Shown in pieces: positions 32,689 through 44,200 of a DNA stretch of 64,000 nucleotides. Source of the DNA: Saccharum officinarum (Eukaryota; Streptophyta; Magnoliopsida; Poales; Poaceae). The translations under genes were made by a program, and so were the position numbers. The stretch's first letter is position 1. The number at the start of each line of letters is the position of its first letter. A model generated the notes under the pieces. It did not search any database and was not told the DNA's origin. It saw only the letters and a program-made list of their open reading frames with translations. The stretch spans positions 111,520,680 through 111,584,679 of the forward strand of contig CM036160.1 in the NCBI GenBank assembly GCA_020631735.1, given 5' to 3'.

Positions 32689-33275
32689 TCAGCGGTTGCG
32701 CTCAGGCGGCAGAGGGCGGTTGAATCCGCCCCGGCGGTTCATGTACTGGCGCGGCTGGCGCTTGGTGACGACACGCACCCCGCTGACGTCGGCGTCGGGC
32801 ACGTGCTTTCCCTCGGTGGAGTCGAACCCGACGGGGATGCCCATCATCTTCATCATCTCCAGTTCCTCCGCATCCACGTCGCCGTCACCCACCGCCGCGG
32901 CCGCGGCCGCGGGGTCCCCTCCGCCCTTGGGTGTCGCGTGAGAGTCGGCGGCCTTCTTATCCTCCTTGTGGTGGTGGTCGGCGGTGGCAGGGGACGCCTC
33001 GCGGCGGCGCTTGTGGCGGCTGGCGTCGGGGGAGGGGGACGAACGGCTCGGTGCGAGTGGGAGTGGCGGCGGTGGGAGCGGTCCCGGTCTGCCGACGGGG
33101 ACCGGGACCGGGAGCGCTTCCGCTCGCGCTCGCGGCGGCGGTCGCGCTCGCGATCCCTGTCCCTGTCCCGGTCCCGGTCCCGGTCGCGGTCTCGGTCGCG
33201 ATGGCGGTCGATGTCGCGGTCCTTTTCACGGTCTCGGTCGCGGGGCTTCTCCTTGTCGCGGCGGCGGTCGGACAT
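32689..33275 (-). CDS. SNRNP27: U4/U6.U5 tri-snRNP 27 kDa protein (SNRNP27-like), frame-disrupted
   Basis: Nuclear spliceosome protein of the tri-snRNP. N-terminus from the ATG at 33273-33275: [20 protein letters not shown], then long Arg-Asp and Arg-Ser repeats ([20 protein letters not shown]). The conserved C-terminal domain is [14 protein letters not shown]...[20 protein letters not shown]...[14 protein letters not shown], ending at the TGA at 32689-32691. The two parts are in different frames: near 33030-33045, in a C/T-rich run, one base is missing relative to an uninterrupted reading through SPSPDAS and the Lys/Arg-rich linker. Identity is secure from the C-terminus. Whether the break is real (pseudogene or weak allele) or a sequencing error cannot be told. 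It appears to be single-exon. Confidence 0.85.
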
Positions 33276-33718
33276 TTCGCCGGCGAGAAAGGGGAGGAGA
33301 GGAGGTAGGGTTTGGACGGAGGGAGTATCGGTTTGGTTTGGAGACATATACGAAAGTCAGATTTGACCTGGACTCACCTGTCAACATTTTTTTAAATTTT
33401 TTTCCTTCCTCCTTTCTTCCGGTCGTCCGCATCCGCATCGCCCACGCGGCGGGTCTGGGCACGGAAGGCCCGCGCTCTCGCGACACCACGCGCCGCCGCC
33501 GCCCGCCCACAGCCCCTCACGCCGTCGCCCGCCCGCGGCACCGCGCGTCGCCGTCCGCCCGTGCCCGGTTCGTCGCCATTCGCCCGCAGCACCGCAACCG
33601 TCCGCACGCCACCAGGTCCGCGCTCCTCTTCTTCTAGCCCACAATCGCGCGTGCGTGCTCGTCCCACCTGAGACGACCCGTGCTCGTCCGCATTGAGGCT
33701 GCTTTACCTCGGTTTGCC
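33276..33718. promoter_or_regulatory. Divergent intergenic region between SNRNP27-like and TFIIIC genes
   Basis: 443 bp between two head-to-head start codons. The TFIIIC side is GC-rich (33420-33640, many CGCC/CCGCC words). A T/C-rich run (33388-33418) lies in the middle. No clear TATA box near either start. It probably serves as a shared, housekeeping-type promoter (inference). Confidence 0.6.
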
Positions 33719-34128
33719 ATGGCCATGGATGTGCTCGTCTCGGTGGCATTGGACGAGGTGTGTGCCAGCATCTCCACCGGCCTCCCAGTAACCGGCCTAT
33801 GGACTGCGCTCTCCGGGGAGTTTGAGGCGGCCGGCCTCCCTCTTGACCTGGCCGTCAAGAGCGCCCTCTTTGCTCGTCTCATTGCGCTCCCTCACATCAG
33901 CCTCATGGAGCGTAAATCTGGTGAAAAACCAGGTAAACAGGGTAAACCGGATGACACGCTCGTCCACTCGGCAGCGAAGACTGTGGAGGCGGCCGAACGG
34001 CACGGCGCTCTGCTGTTTGCGAGCCCGGCTCTCAGCGATAACTTCCTCGGGATTTATGACCACAGGTACTCCTCTTCGAAGCTAAGTGCCAAGCAGAAGG
34101 AGACACTAGAACGTGTCGGGGCAAGCAG
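33719..34128 (+). CDS. GTF3C1: TFIIIC subunit exon 1
   Basis: From ATGGCCATGG to GCAAGCAG before the donor GTGCGC. Encodes MAMDVLVSVALDEVCASIST up to ETLERVGAS plus two bases (AG) of an arginine codon. An upstream in-frame extension to 33680 has no ATG and is not needed. Confidence 0.9.
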
Positions 34129-35197
34129 GTGCGCTCTTGTGTATCATTTGTGCAAAATGTCATATCTTGCTACACCCTCTCGGTTTTATTATGATTGGAG
34201 AGTTCCTATGAGCTTGCATATCTGTTGAATATGGAGACCTTGCACATTGACTCAGTTAATTACATGGCACATGGACATGGTTGTTTATTCAAAGGAGGTT
34301 TCAAGGGTGCTCAAACAGTCATAAATATGAATGGACATTTGACCTTGCATTTTTGCTATATATGTCGTTATCTTAATCTCTTTGCAAGTGCCAGGCATTG
34401 CTCATATATATTTCTTATTAGTAGAGAATTATATGTGCATCGGTAAAGAAATATAATGCCTTTGCTTATAATGTGTGCAATTACTTTAATTTGTCGTAGG
34501 ACTTCTGGTGTCACACAAAAGTCTTTGTGGGAAAGTATTGGCATGGAAACAAAGGAAAGTATTGGCATGGAACCAAACCAAAGCATTGACATGAAACCAA
34601 GCAAAAGTATTCGCATGAAAGCAAACAACTTCCATTATGTTGTGAAGACCCTTCAGTCCCAGGGGTTAATTGTTGGAAAACAAGCAATTGTAAAGTCTAA
34701 TGACGTTGGGGGTGAGACGGAATATGATTCACGGGATAGTCTTGTCGTCAGCACCAACTTGCTGTATCTCTCAAGATATGCCAAAGAATTGAATATGAAC
34801 TCATATCAAAGAATTGAGATTGCAAAGCCGAAACTTGGGAGAGATGAAGAAATCAACATAGATGCTTTACAAGAAGATGAGAATCTTAGTGTAGATTACA
34901 AGAGCTATGTTTCTATTCATGATTATCTTCCAGCAATGAAAGCCATATGTGACAAACTTGAAGAAGCTAGTGGAAAGGTAAACTCTTCTCTTCCTTTTGT
35001 TTGTGTGTTACTCCCTCCGTTCCAAATTATAAGACGCTTTGACTTTTTTGGTACATCCATTTTGTTATGCATCTAGATATAATAATATGTCTAGATACGT
35101 AGCAAAATGGATGAAACAAAAAAATCAAAGTGACTTATAATTTGGAACAGAGGGAGTACTTTTTATTTTTCATTTTTCTAACTTTGTGCAACTATTT

Positions 35198-35243
<46 letters not shown>

Positions 35244-38200
35244 CTCTAGCTGTGTCAGATATAAAAAAGGACCTCAGTTACAAGATGCCACGTGGGCACA
35301 GGGCATGGAGAAATGTAGGTTTTCTTGGAATCCCTTGTTGCATATGCTCTCCGAACTCCTTCTGGGATGCTACTGAGACACCTTTTTCTTAGGTACTGCG
35401 TAGGCTTTTAGATGCACAGCTTGTTGAGGAAATTGGTGCCAAAGTTGACAATGAGGTGATGATTGTCCTTGTCCCTTGGTTCTAATGTGATTATTATGGT
35501 CTTAACATCTTTGGGCTTAATTCTTGTGGTTCATGGTGCTTCTTGTTAAGGATGGTAAATTCAATAAGTTGACATAATGTCTTTTATTAAAAACAATCCA
35601 TGCTTTAAAAATCTGATCCTCCATAAACGCTAGCTACTGTACAATCATTATTCAGTATGCTGGTTCAGATGCTGATGATTTTCTTTTTTAACAAGGAAGC
35701 TATGGCCCTAGTTTTCCCCCACATTATACTAATCTGAAGCAGAGTGTAATTTGACAGAGCTTGACCCAGAGTCCAGATATAAAACAGTCCAATTTGAAGA
35801 CTGGAAAGGCCAGAGACCTCCATGAGATAGAAAAGTATGAATTGACCAATTACTCACCCTGAAGTAATAACAACAAAACCATGATTAGCACGCGCACAAG
35901 TTACATCAATGATTGTAGCAGTTCCATTCAATAATCTGATATATTGGAAACTGCAACTACTTATACAATAGCTTCTTTCAAAACTGCTACAGAAGCGAGA
36001 ATAAAATCTGTCAGCCTGTCAGGCATGTAGCGACACAGTTTATTCAGTCTGCACTCTGCAGTGCCCCGTTCAAGCTTCAATCATTTACGCAGTTGCATGC
36101 TTAAATTATTCCCTTTTCCAGGTCATTCGCTGCTTGCGTCTTCTGAAGAAATTTAATCCAAATGAGTTTAAGCGAGAAAGTACAGCCTCAAACTTTAAAC
36201 TTGGCAATAAATGCCTGGTCACCGATCAACTTATGGAGCTTCCATTAGAGAACTCTATATATGATATGATCCACGCCCAAGGGCCAAAAGGTGCAACTCT
36301 TGTTGAGGTACCTCTCTGAACCTTTCAGCAGTGCAATTTGATGTGTGGTGCTCTTTTTTAATGATATGCCAAATTTTTTCATAGCATCTGAGCATCAAGA
36401 GTGCCATTACATTTCTTGTTCTAAAAGGTATAGTTGTTTTCGCAGTTGGTTATTTCATTTAGCAACCTGAAGGACAGCAGTAAGATTAGTCCTTTCCCTT
36501 TTATTTCCAAAAAACCATGTGACAATAATGAAATAATTGCTAGAAATTGTGACTCTATTGCATAGGGCTAACCCTAGAAGGGTAGCTATATAGGTAGCTT
36601 ACATGGGCCACATGGGCCTAGCCTCATGGGCCTAAGACCATCACACTCCAACACCCCCCCGCAGTCTGAACTACCGGCGCAGCGGAGTTCAAGGCTGAAC
36701 AGGAAAGAAAAACAAGAAAGAGCTCAACACACACAGGACCCCCCGCAGCCACAACTAGCCACTGGAGACGTTGAGGCTGGAGCGAAACTCGGAGAAGGTC
36801 GAGGAAGGGAGGCATTTGGTGAAGATGTCCGCAAACTGGGAGGTGGTCGGGACGTGAAGAACCCGGACGTCGCCGATGGCCACCCGGTCGCGGACGAAGT
36901 GTAGATCAATCTCCACATGCTTGGTCCTCTGGTGCTGTACGGGGTTGGTGGAGAGGTAGACCGCGCTGACGTTGTCGCAGTAGACGAGCGTGCTCCTGGC
37001 GAGTGGGCGGTGAAGCTCAGCCAGGAGCTGGCGGAGCCAGGCGGCCTCGGCCACGCCGTTGGCCACGGCACGGTACTCCGCCTCGGCACTGGAGCGTGAA
37101 ACCACCGGCTGGCGCTTGGACGACCAAGAGACCAGGTTGCCGCCGAGGAAGACCGCGTAGCCGGAGGTGGACCTGCGGGTGTCCGGGCATCCCGCCCAGT
37201 CAGCGTCGGTGTAGACAACCAGCTCAGCCGTGGAAGACCGGCCGAGGAGCAGCCCATAGCCAAGTGTGCCACGGAGGTAGCGGAGAAGCCGCTTCATAGC
37301 AGCCAGGTGAGGCTCCCGCGGAGCATGCATGTAGAGGCAGAGCTGCTGGACGGCATAAGTGATGTCCGGCCGTGTGAAAGTGAGGTACTGAAGCGCGCCA
37401 GCAAGACTCCGGTATGCGGTGGAGTCCGCTGGCCCAAGCATCGGACCCCCAGCCTCTGACAGCTTGCCCTGGGTGTCCACCGGTGTAGAGCAGGACTGGC
37501 AGGCGGTCATCCCTGCTCGCTCCAGAATGTCACAAGTAAACTGCCGCTGGTGGAGGAACAAGCCTGAAGGTCGGGGCTCAACAGTGACGCCGAGGAAGTG
37601 GTGGAGCACCCCAAGATCCTTCATAGCAAATTCCTGCTGGAGTGAGGCAATGATGCGGTGGAGGAGAGACTCGCTGGAGGCAGTGAGAACAATGTCATCC
37701 ACATAGAGGAGCAGGTAAGCAGTGTCACCCCCATAGTGATATATGAACAGGGAGGTGTCAGACTTGGCCTCCGTGAACCCAAGAGTCTGCAGGAAGGTAG
37801 CGAACCGAGAGTAACAAGCCCGGGGTGCCTGCTTGAGCCCGTAGAGAGATTTGTTGAGCCGGCAGACGAAGTCAGGACGAGTAGCATCCACAAAACCTGC
37901 CGGCTGACTGCAGTAGACCGTCTCAGTCAGAGTGCCATGGAGGAAGGCATTCTTGACATCCAGCTGATGCACAGGCCAGGAGCGCTCGAGAGCCAGGGAG
38001 AGGACGGTGCGGACTGTAGCTGGCTTCACCACAGGACTGAAGGTCCCAGCATAGTCAATGCCGGGACGCTGAGTGAATCCGCGGAGGACCCAGCGAGCCT
38101 TGTAGCGCTCCAGGGAATCATCAGCCCGCCGCTTGTGCGTCCAGATCCACTTGCCGGTGACAATGTTGGAGCCCGGCGGACGAGGCACGAGGTCCCACGT

Positions 38201-41200
38201 CTGGTTGGCGAGGAGGGCCGCGTACTCCTCGTCCATCGCGCGGCGCCAGTGAGGATCCGCCAAGGCCGCGCGGACGGAAGAGGGTACCGGAGAGATCCCC
38301 GGCTCGCAGGCGGCGGCGGTGAGGGCCTGCGGGCGAGACGCCTGTCTCGTCACCATCGGATGAGTGTGACGAGGGTCCCGGTGAAGAAGAGGCGGGTGGT
38401 ACACCGGCGGGTCGGCGCGAGGGCGTTGCGATGCCGGCGGAGCATGCACCGGCGACGACGGCGCTGGAGACGATATCGGCGGAGCCGGCTCACGCCGACG
38501 CTCGTAGACGATGCCGAAGCGTCCGGGAGGGGGTGATGGCGGACGCGGCTCCCGCCGGCGCTGGTAGACGAGACCGAAGCGCCCGGGAGGAGGTGGGGTC
38601 GGTGTGGTCGGTTCCGCGATCGGAACGGCAGCATCAGGCACAACGGGAGGCAGCGAAGCCACAGGGAGCGAGGGCGGAAGGTCCGGGGCTGCCTCGACCG
38701 TGTTAGGCACCGGAGGGTCCTGGTGTGAGTCCGGCAGGGGCGAGGCGGGACCACCAGGAGAGTGCGCCGGAGTAGTACCTGCAGGGTAGAAGGAGAAGGG
38801 TGGCGGAATCGCCGGGTCAGTGGGAAAGAAGGAGGCCTCCGCAGGGTCAGCAGGAGGTGGGGGTGGAGAGGTGGTAGAGTAAGGGAATGCCGACTCATCA
38901 AACACGACATGGCGAGAGATGAGGACACGGCGAGAGGCAAGGTCAAAGCATCGGTAACCCTTGTGATCCGGAGAGTATCCGAGAAAGACACAGAGGGTCG
39001 ACCGGGGAGCCAGCTTATGGGGAGCGGTGGAGGCGGTGTTAGGGTAACACGCACACCCGAAGACTCGAAGGTGGTCGTACCGAGGAGGGGTACCGAAAAG
39101 AGCGTGGTGAGGCGTAGGAGCTGGGCAGGTAGTAGAAGGGAGTCGGTTAAGGAGATAGGTGGAGGTGTGCAGACACTCAGCCCAGAAGCGAGCGGGTAGA
39201 GACGCCTGGAGCAGAAGGGTGCGCATGATGTCATTGGTGGTGCGGATCATGCGCTCGGCCTTGCCGTTCTGAGATGAGGTATACGGGCAAGACATGCGGA
39301 GCTGGACACCATGCGAAAGGAAGAAAGCACGTGAGGTTGAGTTATCGAACTCACGGCCATTGTCGCACTGGACAGCCTTGATGGGAAGGCCGAACTGAGT
39401 GGACACCCAAGCAAAGAAGTGGCTGAGAGTGGGGAACGCCTCGGACTTGGCACGCAGGGGAAATGTCCAGAAATAATGGGAGAAATCATCAACCACCACC
39501 AAATAGTACTTATAGCCAGACATGCTGAGAACGGGAGAAGTCCACAAGTCGCAATGAATAAGATCAAAGACACGAGTGGTATGTGAGGAAGAGGACTGAA
39601 AGGGAAGGCGAACATGACGGCCGAGCTGGCATGCATGACACAAGTGATCATCGTGAGCCCGAGAGCACCGAATGTCGGAACTACGACTGAGCTGTGTCAG
39701 GGCATCCCGGCCAGGATGGCCAAGGCGACGGTGCCAAGTGGTGGTGGAAGAAGTGGCGGCGAAAGCGGCTGAGGAAGGCGAAGGAGGTGAAACAGACGCC
39801 GGAAACCGAAGGGTATAGAGAGGCCCAGTGCTGTTACATCGGAGCAAAGGACACCGGGAGGCCAAATCCCGCACGGTGAGACCAGAGGGGTCAAACTCAA
39901 CCGAACAAGAGTTGTCCGTTGTGAACCGGCGAATAGAGAGAAGGTTGTGAACCATACCGGAAGCCACAAGAACATCAGAGATATGAAAGGAGCCGTGGGG
40001 ACTGGCAGTGCCCACGGAGGAGACAGGAAGGCAAGCGCCATTGGCGACCATGATGGATGAGGGACAAGAAGGGTGTGGAGGACGAAGAGAAGAAAGTAGA
40101 CTCGCATCGGGCGTGGTGTGGAAAGTGGCGCCCGAATCGGTGATCCAATGAGGCCCCCCCACCAGCGGCCCCGGCGCTCGCGGCCATGGTGTTGTCGGCG
40201 GCAGCGGCGGCACGAGCGGAAGCGAGGGCGGCGGCGAGGGTGGAGATGGGCTGGAGTGAGTTGGAGGCCGTGCCATCGCCCCCGGTGAGCAGCAGATCGG
40301 CTGCAGCAGCTGCAGCGGTGGCGTCACCAGGAAGGACAGGGTCAACGGCGTCGGCGGCGTCGGCCGGATGGGCCGGGTGGGCTGCTGCCGCTGGAGCAGA
40401 CCCTCCAGGTGCACCCCAGCCCGCAGCAGAGAGGAGGGGGGCTGCAGGCTGCATCCAGGGGAGAAGGGCGCCAGCGCCGGCGCCAGGCATCCAGGGGAGA
40501 TGGGCGCCCGCGGCCCCAGCAGCACCGAGCAGGGGCAGAGGAGGAACGCAGTCAGGCGGGCTGCTGCTGAGGAGAGCAGCCAGGGCCGCTGGAGCTGGAT
40601 GTGCGGGAGCAGAGGACCCAGCCGCGCCCAGGAGAGGGCCAAACGCCGCCTGGAGGGAGGGGGCGGCGCCTGGTAGAAGATGGGCGGGAGCAGAGAGGGC
40701 AGCCGCGTCCAGGAGATGGCCAAACGGCGCCTGGAGGGAGGGGGCGCCGCCTGGAAGAAGATGGGCGGGAGCAGAGAGGGCAGCCGCGCCCAGGAGATGG
40801 CCGAACGCCGGCTGGAGGTTGGGGGCGCCGCCTGGAGGAGGATGGGCGGGAGCAGAAGCCGCCAGGGAAGGTTGTTCGGGGGCCCCCACGGCACCGGTGG
40901 GATCCCCTCCGCCCGCCCCCGCCGGCGCGACGCCGGTGGCCAGAGCGGCCGCTGCAGTGACGTGCCGGGGCGGGCCACCTGCAGCAGGGCGTCCAGGGGG
41001 CGCAACGATGGGTAACCAAGGAGAGGGAAGAGGGGGGAAGTGGTAGGTAGAGGGAGGAGGGGAGGGAGTCCGGCCGGCCATGACTGGCGGCGGCGGCTGG
41101 GCTGCCTCCAGCCAGCGGGTGAGCAGGGGAGGGTGGGGAGGAAAGGGAAACCTAGTTTGATACCATGCTAGAAATTGTGACTCTATTGCATAGGGCTAAC

Positions 41201-44200
41201 CCTAGAAGGGTAGCTATATAGGTAGCTTACATGGGCCACATGGGCCTAGCCTCATGGGCCTAAGACCATCACACTCCAACAATAATAGCTCCCAAAAAAC
41301 AAATCAACATTTATCAAATTCTTATCTCCCTTATAAACAAATAATGTTATAATGGTTTGTGAATGAGGTTGGAATTGCCACCACCATATCATAGGTCATC
41401 TTCGTTGTCATGTGAGATCTCTTTCTCCGGGTTTAGTGGCTGTGATAAGTCTGACACGATAGCAACAACGACGGCTGGGTGTGGCTGTAGCATGAGGTGC
41501 AACATCAATTGTGCATAGTGGTTGAGGCGTCATGTGCAACGGGGGAGCATCTTTGTGGTGTAGGTTAGCCCTGTTTGCCCACAGTTTCAACTGTTTTTTG
41601 TAGAAAACCAAACCAAGCCAGGTAATCAACTTAGACGGGGTTTCAGTGTTTCACACTTTGGCTTCCTTTTTTTGCCTATCATTTCTAACTTGCCATCAAA
41701 AGACCTGAAGAAGTCGTCAGCCCTATCAAATTCATCTGCTTTATCTACTTAGCCTGTATAGCAGAGCAGACACATCTCGTGCCAGAGCACTTGGGGGAAT
41801 GTTAGAATGTGTGTCTCTATTGATTTGGGCTAACCCTAAAAGGGTAGCTAAATAGGTAAGCATACATGGGCCTCATGGGCCTAGCCACATGGGCCTAATA
41901 CTCTCAACACCTCCCCGCGGTCTGAACTACCGGCGCAGCGGAGTTCCAGACTGGACAAGAAAGAAGAAAGAACACACACGAGCCCCCCCACAGGCACAAC
42001 TAGCCACCGGTGATGTTGAGGCTGGAGCGAAACTCGGTGAAGGTCGAGGACGGGAGGCCTTTGGTGAAGATGTCCGCGAACTGGGAGGTGGTCGGAACAT
42101 GAAGGACCCGCACTTCGCCGAGGGCGACCCGATCCCGGACAAAGTGGAGGTCGATCTCCACGTACTTCGTCCGCTGGTGTTGGATGGGGTTGGTGGAGAG
42201 GTAGACCGCACTGACATTGTCGCAGTAGATCAGTGTGCTTCGGGAGGGCGGAGTGTGGAGCTCGGTGAGGAGCTGGCGGAGCCAGGAGGCCTCAGCCACG
42301 CCGTTAGCGACAACGCGGTACTCCGCCTCGGCACTGGACCGGGAGACCACAGGCTGGCGCTTGGACGACCAGGACACCAGGTTGCCGCCCAAGAAGACAG
42401 CGTAGCCGGAGGTGGAGCGTCGGGTGTCTGGACACCCGGCCCAGTCGGCGTCAGTGTAGACGACAAGCTCGGCGGAGGAGGACCGGTGAAGGAGGAGGCC
42501 GTAGTTGATCGTGCCCCGGAGGTAGCGGAGGCGCTTGAGAGCAGTGAGGTGAGGCTCTCGGGGATCATGCATGTGAAGACAGATCTGCTGAACCGCATAG
42601 GTGATGTCCGGCCGGGTGAAGGTGAGGTACTGAAGGGCACCAGCAAGACTCCGGTATGCAGTGGGATCTGACACTGGGGGGCCCTCAGCCTCTGACAACT
42701 TGCCCTGAGTATCAACCGGAGTGGAGCAGGGGTTGCAGTCAGTCATCCCAGCCCGCTCCAGAATATCTCGAGTATACTGCCGCTGGTGAAGAAGGAACCC
42801 GGCAGGATGAGGCTCAACAGTGACTCCGAGGAAATGGTGGAGCACACCCAGATCCTTCATCGCAAACTCCTGCTGAAGAGTGGTAATGATGCGGTGGAGA
42901 AGTGGCTCACTGGAGGCGGTGAGGACAATATCATCAACATAGAGCAGCAGGTACGCAGTGTCAGCTCCATGGTGATAGATAAACAGAGATGTATCAGACT
43001 TGGCCTCCACAAATCCCAGTGTCAGCAGGAAAGCAGCAAACCGATGGTTCCACGCCCGTGGTGCCTGCTTGAGGCCGTAGAGAGACCTGTTGAGCCGGCA
43101 GACCATGTCAGGACGGGAAGAATCAACGAACCCCGCTGGCTGACTGCAGTAAACCGTCTCGGTGAGAAGACCGTGCAGGAAGGCATTCTTGACGTCCAGC
43201 TGATGGACGGGCCATGACCGAGCAAGCGCCAGCGAGAGCACGGTGCGGACGGTAGCCGGCTTGACCACCGGGCTGAAGGTCTCATCATAGTCGACCCCAA
43301 GCCGCTGAGTAAAGCCCCGGAGAACCCAGCGAGCCTTGTAGCGCTCGAGAGTGCCATCAGCCCGACGCTTGTGGGTCCAGATCCACTTGCCGGTGACGAC
43401 GTTGGAGCCTGGCGGCCGGGGCACCAACTCCCATGTCTGGTTGGCGAGGAGTGCGGCGTACTCCTCTTCCATCGCGCGGCGCCAATGAGGGTCCAATAAG
43501 GCGTCACGGACGGAAGAGGGTACCGGGGAGACCGGCGGGTCGCCAGGCAATGCCGCAAGGGCCCGGGGCGGCAGTGTGCCCGCCGCATGCCGTGTCACCA
43601 TCGGGTGAACACGCCGCGGGTGTCGGTGAAGCAGCGGCGGGTGGTAGACCGGCGGTCCGACACGGGCCGGCGGGGACTGCGGCGGTGGTGTCGGTGTCCC
43701 CGGCGGAGAAGAAACCTCGAGGGGCGGCGGCGCTCGCGCACGGCGCTGGTACACCCGTACCGGCGCAGCAAACCGCGGAGGTGGGGCCGGAGCAGCACCA
43801 GAGGACGACGGCGCCGAGTCCAAGCGCGAGCGGAGAGGCCGGTGCAGCACCGGGGGACGATGGCCTCGGATCCGGTCCACCCGGAGAGGCCGGGGCGGCA
43901 CTGGAGGACGACGGGCCCGGACCCACCGGGGAGCGGGGATAGGAACCCGGCAAGGAGGGCGGTGAAGCAGTACCTGCAGGAGACCACGGAAAAGGTGGCT
44001 GGTCCACCGTGTCAGTGGAAAACAGGGAGGAGGGATCAGGAGCAGGAGTGGTGGTGGGTGGGCTGGAGAAGGGGAAGACGGACTCATCGAACACCACATG
44101 GCGAGAGATGAGAACCCATCGGGAGGTAAGATCAAAACACCGGTACCCCTTGTGATCCGGGGAGTACCCGAGGAAGACACAGAGAGTTGAACGGGGGTCC

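Larger units (their letters stand above)
36538..41281 (-). mobile_element. Copia element B in TFIIIC intron 5
   Basis: Complete outline: 116 bp LTRs at 36538-36653 and 41166-41281, identical by eye; ATAAT duplicated (36533-36537 and 41282-41286). Primer site TGGTATCAAACTAGG on the element strand; polypurine tract after the 3' LTR. Antisense to the TFIIIC gene. Pol is open throughout, but the gag core is missing, so the copy depends on gag made elsewhere. Confidence 0.95.

Noticed and set aside
33100..33270. GC-rich alternating hexamer region taken as a non-coding satellite
   Set aside because: It encodes the Arg-Asp/Arg-Ser repeats of the SNRNP27-like protein in frame from a good start codon.
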